The notes under the pieces are model-generated. The model was not told the origin of the DNA. It saw nothing but the letters and a program-made list of their open reading frames with translations, and made no database searches. Made by a program: the position numbers and the translations under genes. A stretch of DNA of 64,000 nt from the NCBI GenBank assembly GCA_023238725.1, contig CM041533.1, positions 23,154,176 to 23,218,175 on the forward strand, written 5' to 3'. Within the stretch, counting starts at the first letter, position 1; every line of letters begins with the position of its first letter. The DNA comes from Scortum barcoo (taxonomy: Eukaryota; Chordata; Actinopteri; Centrarchiformes; Terapontidae). Below are positions 35,209 to 48,500 of the stretch, piece after piece.

Positions 35209-36340
35209 ATGCTGATCAAAGTAAAGGTAAGAGCACCGCCGGATCTCCTCCGGCGCGGAGCTGCACTTGTATCCGGCTAACATCACTGACCGGCCGGTCA
35301 CTCTTCTCTGGGCCGGGGGAGGGCTGAAACTTACTAAATAATAACTTGAATGTGTCCCATTCAATGACACAACAGCTAGGTTTAATCTGGGCTTATTTAT
35401 TGGTCCAGTATTGAATGTATACGCCGGTGAACGTGCTGTTCAGTGTCGCTGTAATTTGATAGCTCGCTAATTTAAATGACCAAAACAGGTCAGCCTTTTC
35501 TCTGGACGGTGTTGCGAACAAATCAGGGACCCTTCACACTTTTGGCTGCATGACACATTTTCACTATTTTCTGATGTATTAGAGCCGAATAATGAGTCTG
35601 TTTAATGAAAGAATACATTGAATTTATTAGTAAATAACAAGAAGAATCATTGGTTTCGGCCCCAGCTATCATTTCTGTGTGTCTGAATACAGTGTGTGAT
35701 GTTAGCAGTCATTCCCGATCAGGTCTCATAATCTGCTGGATCTCACTGTAACAGGGGCAGGTCTCTGTGTTTTCAGTGAGTTTTCCCACTACTGATTTGA
35801 AAAGCTCTGTTGCAGAATGCTTCTGTATTTTAGAAACCAAAGCCGTGTCAGTGCGATGATGTTGACTGTTGTTTGTTTCAGACTCTCACAGGAAAAGAAA
35901 TAGAGATCGACATTGAGCCCACAGACAAGGTGAACCACAATTGTTCCTGTAAGGTGGAAAAGAAAATGCCACGCTCACCTGTGCACCGTTGGCTCACTCG
36001 TAACTGTTTTTTTGTTGTTTTTTTTTTAATGCAGGTGGAGCGAATTAAAGAGAGGGTGGAGGAGAAGGAAGGGATCCCCCCGCAGCAACAGAGACTCATC
36101 TACAGTGGAAAACAGATGTGAGTCCCCCCAACGTGCTCTGTTGCAGCTGCAAGATGCTCTCATTTCTCCACAAGTCTTCTCCAAACGTACTCAATCTTTT
36201 GTTTTTTTGCCCCCAGGAATGATGAGAAGACAGCCGCAGACTACAAGATCCAGGGCGGCTCTGTGCTCCATCTCGTGCTGGCGCTAAGAGGCGGCTCGAC
36301 GCTCCACAGGCCCCGGACACACCTCTCTTCCTTGTCATGA
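35209..36340 (+). CDS. nedd8: Ubiquitin-like protein NEDD8 precursor
   Basis: Four exons (35209-35226, 35882-35929, 36035-36117, 36217-36340) give 90 aa. Residues 1-76 are nearly identical to human NEDD8 as I know it. Lys48 is present, and Ala72, the residue that separates NEDD8 from ubiquitin for E1 choice, is in LALRGG. Processing after Gly76 releases the mature modifier, which is conjugated to cullins through the APPBP1-UBA3 E1 and UBE2M E2. The removed tail is 14 residues (STLHRPRTHLSSLS), longer than the five-residue human tail. The first coding exon is only six codons. Confidence 0.97.
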
Positions 36341-36627
36341 GGCGCCGTTGTCGTGGGGGCCTGCCGAGTGCCAACGCTTTAGGTGTCTGTCACAGTTTAA
36401 CCATGTTACAGCACAGAGATCTGAAATCCAACGCTCCTGGGCCGACAAAAACAAACAAAATCAACCAACAACGGCAAAAACTGAAGAAGAAAAAAAAGGA
36501 CGTTCTGATTCCTTTGTAGATGTTTTTTTTTGTAAACCCACATTGGCTTTCTGAGTTTGACCAGTTGATGCAGACACCCATGCAGTACAAAAGACAGTTT
36601 GACAACACTGTGGTCTTTATGCTTGTG

Positions 36628-36633
36628 AATAAA
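36628..36633 (+). terminator. nedd8: nedd8 polyadenylation signal
   Basis: AATAAA 288 nt after the stop codon, about 80 nt before the opposing ap1g2 signal. Confidence 0.6.
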
Positions 36634-36713
36634 TGCTGAAGTTGATGTAAGTGTTGTCCTCTAACACACACACACACAGCTCGTAATCCTCGCAACTGAG
36701 GATTCTGAAAACT

Positions 36714-36719
36714 TTTATT
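36714..36719 (-). terminator. ap1g2: Possible ap1g2 polyadenylation signal
   Basis: Minus-strand AATAAA that would give ap1g2 a 3' UTR of about 1.4 kb covering 36.7-38.1 kb, where no other gene is seen. Earlier cleavage sites are possible. Confidence 0.4.
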
Positions 36720-38097
36720 AGAAAATGACATGAAACAGCAGATTTAAAGACAGTTTATGCAATTGTCAGAATACTCATCCTGGTCATAGTTTAGTTAAGG
36801 TAGTGATCTGAACTGATCTGAAACAGTCTGGGAGAGATTGCACTGTAATCCATTTAGAGCACCATTGCTGACATTCAGTATCCAGTGAGTGTTTTGTTTA
36901 AATAGAGGTCCATGGTTATGAGACAAGTTATCAAATTACTGAGGTGATACATCTAAATGTTTGTTTCACAGCCTGCCTTTCTGTCCTTGTACAACAAAAG
37001 GCTGTATTAGAGATTTTCCAAAGACTTCGAACTCTTTTAATTGTGCTCATATACTTAATATGTAAAATATACATCTTGCGGACATTATCATGCCCATTCT
37101 ACTTCTTGTATCACTATACACAGTCATCAGAAAATAAAATAACTCGGGAGCCTCTGTAAGCAATGAGCAGAAAGATACTGATCAGGAGAAGCAAGTGGTG
37201 TCTGAATGGGAAGGATATAAAAAACATGTTTACATGACTATGTCACTTACATTTATAACCAGTTCTTAGTCTCCAAAACTAAATATAATTGCATTTCTTT
37301 AGTTCATGAGAAAACCTCAGTTCTTGAGGGGATGAAAGGCACAGGGGAATAGATCAGAAGGTGGAGGCTGTGGTACTCTGAGCTGTTCAGCTGAATGAGG
37401 CATGACATAGTAAAAGGAGCAACAGAGGACAAGTGAATGCAAAGCATCAGGCTGTGTTTAAAATCCTACTTCCTTCAGTTTAAAAATTCAAGTCCCTGTG
37501 TTTCCCCAGTAAAATCAAGTGTACTGGATTAGATTTTTTACAGTAGTGGTAGTGGATCATTAGAAAGTGTTTAGCTGCTTTTCAACAAAGTGAAGGCAAA
37601 TATTTCAGAAAGGAAATCACAAAGGGAGTAAACATGGGTACTATAGTGAGGACGGGTGATCCAGTCGCTCAGACTGTCTGAAAGGGGCCACATAAAAGGA
37701 AATATTTACGGAAACTACAATCAGCTTTTGTTGCTTTAAAAACCTGGATGGTAAATAGTTTCTGTGGACAGCTGCCACTGCGAAAAATCCCGAAAAACTA
37801 CTAATATTTTAGTATTCCATATTAAAACAGCATTTTCCAAAGCTTGTGCCATATTAAATAAATCCACATGTACACCAGGACTGCAAAGGAGCGAGTGAAC
37901 TGCAAGTTCATGTACAAGGCTGTGATTTCCTTTGAAAGAACAGTGTTTTTTTAGCCGTTAAAAAACAAAACCACAAAACCAGGGGTTTAAGAAACAGCAG
38001 CTTGGACTGTAGTGTGGAAGGTGTGTCAGGGAGGGGCGATGCCTGCAGACTCATTAACAGACTGATTTCAGTGTCCCGTTGGACTGAGCGGCCGCCG

Positions 38098-41000
38098 TCA
38101 GTGGATGGCAGCACTGAATCCTGGGAAGGAGTCGATCTGGACTGTATCCTGAAAGGCCGATCCTTGGCTGGTGTAGGATATGCGGATCCTCATCTTCAGG
38201 TTCACCTGGAGGGGGAAGAAGGATTTAGATGCAGTTCGAATCGGCACTGCTTCAACTGAGACTGGAGTAAAACAAGATTTGGACCTGGCACATGGTACAC
38301 ACTTGGCAATTATGTATTGTTCTAGCTAAAGACAACAACAGGTTTGTGGGAGTCATGCAAACACAAGGTGTGAAGACTCATTCTGGAGTGATATTTTCAA
38401 ACTTATCTAATTTTGGGGTTATTACCTCCCGTGCTGATAAAGTTCCTCATTATTTCTGACTGACCAAACATTCAGCTCTTACTGACAAAAGTGAATCAGA
38501 GCTTTGTGTCTGTGTGTGTTAAACCCACCTTGTTTGGGTTGTTGAGGACCACCATCTGGGTCACGTTAGCTGTACCTCGTGCAGGAAGAAAGTCCCCACT
38601 GGGGGCCTTCATGTGTAACTGGACACTCTGGGGGGAGATCAAATGGAACTTTAAAGTTTAAAGCACCACAACACAGTCATGTCGTTCAGGTCCATTTACT
38701 GCATTGATGCCTGAGAACATGACAACAAGCAACTCAGACTGGTCGACTGTAGAGGCGGTAGGTGTAGCAACGCACGCTGGCAGCCAAAAATCAACAGTGA
38801 CAAAGAAAGCTTGCTCGCGAGTCTCTCTGTGGATGATTAACAGGATGTGCGCAGTGTGTTATATCACAGGCACTGAGACAAACCTTGGGCACCGCAGCCT
38901 GCAGGGTGAAGCTGCTGATGTCTGAGTCGGTGGAGTTGGAGGCTGTTAGTGTGACTGTGAGGCCTGAGTCTGACTGTTTCTCACAACTCAGGGTCAGAGT
39001 CACACCCTCTTTCTCATACACAGGCACTGTGGGAGCTATGGAGGACAGGTATTATAAAAGACTGTGTTAGTTTTACACCAATGTTGAGCAAAAGCAAAGT
39101 AAAAACATAAACACTGAATGAGATTTAGGGAGATTATCTGATGGCCTTATTCAAAGCAGCAAATGCTATTTCAGTCCTCTTTATTTTGCATTTGCTAGTT
39201 TCATGTCCATATTATTTCCGTTTTTTTTTTTTGTCTCTTTCACTCTCATAAACCGTTTTACTCTAAGCTGTGTGTGTACCAGGTGCAATGGGTGCAGGCT
39301 CTAATCCTCCCAGCAGATCCAGGAGGTCTCCTCCTGCAGTGCTGGCTGTGTGGATGGGCAGGCCTGGTGCTGAACCACCTACTGCAGGGCTGGGCTGCAG
39401 AGTCTCCTCAGAGCCTCCCAGCAGGTCCAAGAGATCACACACCTGGGAAACACCGCAGACAGGGAGAGAAAAACTGACTGTTTGGGCCCCGCACAGAACA
39501 CACACACACCCTGCACATTCAAAGCTAGTCTTTCAAAGGGTTCCTGTTAGAATAAGTAAGCCAAGTGAGGCTATGTGAACATTATTTCAATGCACCCGTA
39601 TCTGAACAAACTTTAAAGTATTTTTATAAAAAGTGACATTAAAGACAGAGCTAAATAGCGATCAACATAAAACTGTGCCATTAAGTTGAAAGCATTCAAC
39701 TGTGTATTTCACCAGAAATTTGACCCTTTCTGCTAAACTAGTCAACTGAGCTTTAGTACAGTTTGGTTTGCATAAAAGTAGAAACAGGTCAGAAACAGAG
39801 AAAGGGGACTGGAAAAGCTGCACAGACATCATTGGTCCTGCCTGTCAAAGTAATGTACCTGGTTAGCAGGTGGTTGGGGCACCAGTGGCTCTCCGTGCTT
39901 GACTTTGGCTGGCTGGATGTCCTTGACGGCCTCCCCTGTGGACTCTCCATTGGTATGACCCGGGGGGAGTTCTTTTCAATCACAGGCATCCTCTCCAGCA
40001 CTGCTGCCCTGCAGGGAGACGCAACTTCTCAGCTCTTTACGGCCAGGAAAATACATACACTGTCAACAATAAAATTCTTAAAGTTGAAATGACAATATGG
40101 ACCAAAATATTTCTACCTTTAATTTTATAGGGACAGAAAAATAGCATATTACATGATTTGATAAAAAAAAAACAGATCATTTCTTCTTACTGCTGTTACG
40201 TACCTCATGTGGTCGTATTTTTTGAAGAGAGCATTGTATTCAACTGCCCTCTGCTGGAGCTCCACGTCGATACAGCTGCCATAGATGCTGACGATGCTTC
40301 TGATCCGACTGGGAGGGAGTGGGGAGATGAAGAGAAAGAGAAGCAGTTAGGGGACTACTGAGAAATTACTGCAAATATTTAGAAATTGTCTTAATCAAGA
40401 GTCTTGTCCAAACACAACCTTGTTATTGGATGTTAAACCTGTGAAACTCTTTGTCCAATCATCTGTGCTAGACTTAAACAGGTATTACAAAATTCATGAC
40501 CTTCATCAAAGTCTCTTAACGACGCTGATAAAAACTCTTTATACTGTATGTAACATCAAATCTTTGTCACAGAGAAATGTGAGCTGGAAAATAAGAGAAG
40601 AGATCTAAGAGAAACATGTAGCTGCCTGAGACTTCCTGTTTCAAAATGCAAATTCTTGAATGGTACTATTGTGCATTTCATTAGCCTCTTTTAACTCGAG
40701 AATGCAGCACTTAGCCTTCACTATAACGTGTTGCAATGCTGGAGCACTCAGTTGAAAATGTCAGTTTGTGTGTGCGGGGGATTTGTTCCTCAATAAGGTT
40801 TTTCTCTGAACATGACAAAGGAAAAAATTAACTCACTGTTTGTGACTAATGGGACTTTCTAACCACACATATACTGTTTTTCATACTCTTGATCCTTTTG
40901 AGTTATACTGAAAATAAAAAAAATAAGTAAATCTGACTCATTGCCACTTTAAACCAGCCGCAGTGGCCTGTTGCTGTGCTTCAACTATATCCGGTCGCTG

Positions 41001-44000
41001 TTCGCTGCGTGCGACAGAAGTGTCTCTTACTCCACGTTGTCAGTGATGCGTGTGCTCAGCTTCATGGTGGCGGTGAGAGCAAAGCCTCTGGTCGCCGGGG
41101 ACGACATGTGTGACTGCAGAACCGTTTCCAAGGCGTCCAGGACGTCATCCTCCGTGACCTGATCGAGAAAGACGTGCCAATAAAAGGGTCTGAAATCTGC
41201 CACTGCATTTTCACAAGACTGGAAATAGGGATTAAAAAATGGCCCATTTCTGCCTGATATTCATTTGGCTGATGATCCATCACACTCACTGGATGATTCA
41301 CACGCAGACCTTCAATTTATGAGTTGAGGACTGGTGACTGAGACACTGATGCCATATTTACATCTGCCATCACGCAAATGTCAGATGCTACATTAAAGAA
41401 GGCCAGGCTATTTATCTGTATTGTGCCATAATTATATGTTGGTGCTCTGTGTACCTGAACGGGCTCAATCTCCTGACACTCTCCTCTCACCAGCAAGTCT
41501 CCATACTCTCCAATACACCAGCACGCCACCTGCACCAGGGATTGCTGAAAACAAAAATATTAACGCTCACACAACTGCGTACACACGTGCACACACTCAG
41601 TAAAAGATAATCATATAGTAATACTTTGCGCTCTTGGAGGATTAGCTCGCTGGTTAGTGTGACAGTCCAAAACACCAGAGCTACTTTCAACTCAACTCAC
41701 TGGAAGTTAATGTGGAAGATGGGAAACTGCATCACACTGCAGATGAGTACGTGGCTGCTCATCTGACTTGACTCCAAAAATAAACTTGGTTGCATCAGCC
41801 AGTTTCAAACTGAAAGCCTAGCTATTCTCACTGTCATGGAGCCAAACCAGCTCTGTCTGGTCCAAGACTGACGCAGACTTTTCTTTAAATAACAACGTTT
41901 GAACATCTCTCCACTTTTGCACATGACATATGTTGTTCTGAAAATTATCTGAAACTGAAATTATTTTTTTCTCTGATATTTCCATAACAGCTGACATCAA
42001 TCAATAGCAGTACTGTCCCAAATCTAAAATCAATTTTATTAAGTTGATAAAATTCCAATAAATGAAAAGATGGATGCAAAATAATGAGCATCCCTTGTTT
42101 TGTAGTGGCTTAAAGGTGTAGTCTGTTATTCCAACCCTCACTCTGCAAATGGGAAACAAACAGAGTGGATCGGACTGAGCCACACAACCAAAACAAGTTG
42201 ACAACTTTAACTCTGTGATCATTCGTGTTTACTTTGTCTCCAGTGAGTGGCAGTTTCATTATTGGAGCATCAAAATCAATAAATATTCACTACCAAAGCA
42301 GACATGAGCTGAATTAATCTGGTTTACTACATCCCAAAATGAACAGATTTTTCTGTGAATGAACTGCAATAAATGTATCAGAAGGACTGAAATAACTACA
42401 TCATGATGTTGATTTGATGTTGACTGTCAATGTGGATCTGTATGTCTGCTTTGCTCAGTAGTGATGTGTGAGTGTATGCAGTGGGTGCAGGTCTGTACAC
42501 CAGCTGTACCATCTGTTGAAGAATCAATTATTTCTCACAGCCTGTGATTAATAGCTTTTCTTCTCTTAGATTCCCTCTAAAGTTGGTGTTCAAGGTTAGA
42601 TGACGTCAGGGGTGTTTTTCCAACATGTATCTCTGTGATTTCTTTGGTTTTATTTTGCTTATAAGAGTTGAATAATTGCATTTTGTCATTTTATGTCATT
42701 TTTGAATAATTCATTTCCATTTTAAGACATAAACTTGACTTAATCAGCTAAACTGAGGATGTAAATAATAATAAAAAAAAAACTTTCAATTATCCAATCA
42801 TTTGCAGTGCCTTTTTCTTTCTTTAAGAAATCACACACACACACACACACACCTGAGAGATGTCAGCGAGCAGGGCCCGGTAGAGTTTGTGGACGGTGTA
42901 GCAGTGCAGCTCTGAGGCATTGGTGATGAGCTGGATCAGGTTGGGCACCGTTTCATCTCTTACGTCGCCCCCTGCCTGGCAGAGTGGAGATCAGAGTCAA
43001 ACACAAGCACACACTCACGCACACCAAACTCCATTAGCCAGACGGCCGGTCCAAGTATTTGGGTTGCCCTACATTTCCTCCCAGACACAATGACCTCACT
43101 TGGGGGACGTTTCCATCACAGTTCATCTACACCATAAAGGACATTTATGCATTAAGATTTCATTTATGCCACATCCTCAACATTACTTTGTATATACTTT
43201 CTCCTCTCTATAAAATCCTTTTGAGAGAACAGTACAAAGGATTAGTGTAAGCATTAGCTTTTCATTTATCCTCTCAACCTAATGAAGCACAAAATGAAAA
43301 GTAAGCATATAAAAAGAGTGCAAAATGGAAAGCATTACCCCAGGAGAGAATGGCCTAATCAGGACCAGGGGGTGCATGTATGAGAGTTTGTCCAGAGGAG
43401 ACACACACTGTCTCCTGTCAGAGGTATTCACATCTAGTATCTCAACCTTCATACATGAGGCCCCTGGTGTCTACACTAAGGCACATTAATAGGCATTAAT
43501 GATGGCAGTGGGCGACTTGAAAAAAGTTGGGAGTGAGAAGCTCCCGCAGCAGGCCGAGTGTCTCGGCCCGTATTTACCGTGGTGAGGACATGCAGGATGG
43601 TGTCAATGTGCCAGCGCTGGGAGGGCGCATACCTGACAGAGACAGAGACACACACACTCAGTGGAGCTTTAGGGTGAGTCAGACACACACACTAGCAAAT
43701 CTACTTGCATCTTCTCACTAACCACACACACACACAAAGAAGAAGGGCATCAAGTGGTAGAGTGATATACAGTAGGAACTGAGAAGGCTATTCATCATTA
43801 CAGAGCCAATAAAAGAGACACTGAGCGTGGAGACAGACACAGAGTGAACCATGGATCCACACATATGAGACCTTTTTGTTACAGCCTTCGCATCTAAACA
43901 GCTGTATCACATTAATGCCCATATCATCTTTTCTTCTGTATAAAAAAGCCACAAGAGCACATTAAATGTATCACATGCACATGAATGTACGTGGCATGCG

Positions 44001-45445
44001 TAGATACAGTATTCGTACGTAGCACGGTCATGTATGTGCACATTCACGTGCGCTCGGCGCGTCGCTCACCTCTCTGCGGCGTTGAATATGCCGCTGGCAG
44101 CTTGAGCCCTGAGCTCAGGCGGGCAGGAGGAGAGGAAGAGGAGCAGCTCCTTCATCATGGAGCGGATGTTGGTGGCCGACACCAGCGCCAAGGAGAGATC
44201 CAACGCACGGCTGGAGAGTTGGCCAGAGAGGATTAATGTTTGCTAATTCTAGACAAACATACATACAGCCCCTTTTAAAATGAAACTCACCCTAACCCAT
44301 GGAATGCCAGGAGGAAAATCTGCCCACAGGGATCAATTAAGTATTGCTTTATCACCATCAGCCTTGTCAGACTGGAAACAGACATCTAAGTAGCTCACAG
44401 TATAAAGCTTTGATGGTAATTTGTCCACAGTTGTGACATTATCACAAGAGAGGTGATTGTATGACATACTGTGAAAATTATTGAAAAACAAACACGGTTT
44501 TTAAACACAAAATCAAACTTGTACTTTAAAAGAGCTTTCTTCTAAGTTTTCAACTGGTGCATCAACCGTGTATCTCAAGAGATATTATCACGACATATAT
44601 ATGTCTTGTATACCCAATATATGTATTATATACCCAACTACGACTAATTCTAAGGTACTATTTTATATCTGTCTTTCTGTGTTAAGGAGCACTTGCAAGC
44701 ACTTGTAGACAATCACCACATTTGAGGTCTGCTGTGGAAAGTGATGCAGGAGCTCATTTTACTGGTATGCCAGTTCCCTTAATTATACACACCTTCACCA
44801 ACAAAGAAAAGTGAATTCAAACAATCCTGGAGGAAGGTTCAACGGTTATGATTATCTGATCTGGATCAATATATGTTTAATAATATAAGGTTTCAAAACA
44901 TTCTTCATTAATCATGTCACACTGCCAACCATTTACTCTGTTATAAGCTATCAAGTGTTTAGAGTAGGTGGATTGCATGAAGCTGTAGTGTGTGGTATTG
45001 TTAGTGGGATTGGAGGTACCCAATCAAAATACAGAACACTGATGTTGCAGGGTGGCATTTAAGAAAATAGATTATTAGTTGATTTCCACTTCAAAGTGAA
45101 CTGATCCCTGAATATTTGCATACATTTGAAAAACAGTTCAGGAGACTCTCTCACACACACATCAGGAAGTGACACAGAAAAAGGCCTGACCTCTCTGTGT
45201 CAGGTTTACTGAGCATGTGTGGAGTGACAGCTGTGCCTGACAAACGGAGAGGGGGTGAAAGTTACCGCTTGACAGAAGCGTCCTGGTCCTTCAGGCAGTC
45301 CACGATGGTCCCCCGGTGGCGCTGCACTGCATTGTGGTCGCTCCCAACAATCTTCTGAAGAGAGGTCATGGCAATGTACCTGTGCAAACATACAGAACAG
45401 CCAATACTGAAGATGTCATGTTTTTAAGCTTCATGTTGCATCATG

Positions 45446-45517
<72 letters not shown>

Positions 45518-48500
45518 GACTTTATTGATACCCAGAGGTTTCACTCAGTGACATTCTGAGTCTGTAGTGTAGCAGAATATATCTAACAATATTTCGAACC
45601 ACCAGCTAACGGTCGAGATTAATTGACAGTGATGTACAAACTTTACTTTCCCCAACCTGGCAACATAAATAATTCATCTTTCCACTTGAAATGTCTCATG
45701 AACTGATCAAGTATTTATGCGAGCCGAGGGGAGATGTTATCTAGCCGGGAAGGGCTCACAGGAATAAACCAGTCCTATTACTGTCACACAGCCGCAGAGA
45801 GATTCAGAGGCCCGGCAGGTAAAAACCAGACAGGCCTGCCTGACCACACGGCCGCTATGGAGACAAACTTAAAAAAACAGTAGCACACTAAAACCCCAAG
45901 GAACCTGTCACAGGCCCCCACACTGACTGATGAAAAATGACATGGCCCAAAACTGAGAGTTCAGCATTAAGCGACAGACAGCGACCTACTGCTGTGGCTC
46001 AGACTGATAACAGCCTGTTAGGAGGTCTCTCTCTGTGGCTGCAGAGAGTTTGCCGTTGGCTTTGTGGAACGGAAAAAGGTAAAATGACCCTGAGGCATGA
46101 GTGAGGAAGGAGGCGGGAAGAGATATAACTGGAAAGAGAAACAGGAACGTCATGGAGGAAAGGAAGACTGACCGAATGTTCCTGTCGTTGTTCAGAAGAA
46201 ATCTCCCCAGGATGTTCACTGCCAGAACCTGTGGCACGAGAGAAGAGAGTGCCGTTATTAATTAACTAGGCCACGTAAATCCCTCTGTGTCAGTGTGGTT
46301 AAACACAGTGAGAGGGGCCGCTGGTCTCTCACCCTGAGGCCGCTCTCCGACTTAATGTCGAGCACGGTGAGGACGGTCTCATACAGCACGGCGTTGCCCA
46401 CGGTCTTAGTGCTGTCAGTGTTGGTCGCCACCTGTGTGACAGGTCAAACACACATCAGCACGTTAGTCATGCAAACAACATGCATTCATTTATTTATCTG
46501 CCTCTTTCAACCATTGATTGACAGAAGTGATTAAAGCTTTTTTTTTAGATGATATTTATTTAGTTTTTCCAAAAGAACATATTCTGGCACACAACACAGG
46601 GAGTGATGTGTTCTACATGTGTACTGATTAGTCAGCATGAGCAATGACACCGGTGATGGCTGACCAAAGAAAGGGCAGAAAAGTTGGGAAGTAGGTAATG
46701 TTGCAGTAACGGATAACTTCTTTATTTTGACTGACATTTTGAAGAACAAAGCAGAACAAATGAACAAAAAATACATTTTCATGGAATGGGTTTTAATTAT
46801 TTGTGCATATGAGAGTGAAGACTGGACCTGAGCTAGTAGGTCGTTCATGGCGTCGCTTGCTTGCTCGTTGTTGCGACCGAGAATCCTCAGCAACCTCAAG
46901 ATGCGTACCTGAGGGTGGAGGCAGGCGAGAGTTAACAGATGGAACGCAAGTTATTTTTATTTTGGTGCGCCGAGTCAGCAAAAATAGGAGGAAGAACCGA
47001 ATCTGAGTGTGCTTGTGGGAATGAAAGAAAGTGTAAGAAAGCAAAAAAAAAAAAAAATCACTTTTCACATTTATCACACGTCCCACTTCAGATTGAATCT
47101 GAGCCATAAAGAAAGGGTGAGATTTGTGACAAAAGATTTTACATTGTCAAATGTTCCTGGTTCATACTGAGATACAATAAAATCTACTCACAGACTCAGG
47201 AAAATTGATTAAGATTGCTGCTAAATGATTTATAACAACCGATAAGATGTTATTTAAGTGTTACGGATAGTGGATATGAAGCACTGCAGAATTCCAGTGT
47301 CATGCCACTAAAGGCTCCATTAAACTTGATTAACAAAAGTATAATGAGTGATATGAGACTGTCTAAGAGTTGAGTGTAGCTGAAGCAGAGTCTAGACTGA
47401 CCTGCAGGAAGGGATCGCTGATTCCTGCCACGTCATGTTCTGGAGAATAACCTGAAATGGCCAGACCCTTCATGATCTGAACCAGATCTGGCACTGTCTG
47501 AGATACACACAAAGGAAATATATTACTACAGAGAGATGGACACAGACACTGTAGAGATACTGGACTTATTAGATAAAGAAGGGTGTGTGCGTGTGTGTCC
47601 CTCATACTTTTCTGAACCGCTCCAGTGTCTCTGGATTCTTCTCACACAGCTCAGTGATGAGCACCACAGCACCGTGTAACACACCTTCAGATAAACAGAG
47701 CCCAAACCACAAAGAATCATTGGAAATGGGTAACTGTTAGACAAGCTTAGCAACATGAAACTAACCTGTAAACATATTAATACATTGTATCAACTGACCG
47801 TGGTTTTTCTCAGAAAGGAGAGACCGAGCAGCGGGGGTGAAAAGCTCCCCCAGATCCTGGACTTTTCTCACAATGTGAACAGCACATAGAGCGGCCTGGA
47901 AGGACAGTGGGGACAGTCATCAGCACCATTACATCATCGCTACACTGACAGGTGACAGTGCGACCCTGCTAGTTGGACTGCTGAAAAATAAGTGAAATAT
48001 TTGGAAATGGAAAAACAGATGATCCAAAACACGAGTAAAGATGAGGACATAAAATGAGCAACGTGTTTAGGTCGTGGTATTTTTGAGGGTAGGGTCCAAA
48101 CATATGTACTTATATAGTAATTACTGTGGCAGTAATATAAATATATATATAATAATATAATATAATATATATAAATAATATTGCATGGTGCCGCTGAAAA
48201 AAAAATGTGGAGGTCCCGACCTTCTTCTTTATGTAGGAGTTGGAGGCTCGGAGCAGCCTGTCAATCTCTGGTGCCAGATCTCTGCACATCTCAGCTGAAC
48301 CCATACAGGCCAGCGTGCACAGAGCCAGAGACTGCACGTACTGATTACTGTGGGAGAGGTCACTGGAAAAAACACACACAGATTAAACACACAAATGACA
48401 GAGTATAAAAACTTTATAATTTGCTTCTTTTATTTGGTAACAATTGGAACTCCTCGTATGAAGGATGTTTAGGTGGTGTATAAGGTGATATTGGATCCTT

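Noticed and set aside
45447..45518. Regular repeat resembling an array
   Set aside because: Simple GATA microsatellite without spacers; CRISPR arrays are not expected in a vertebrate chromosome.
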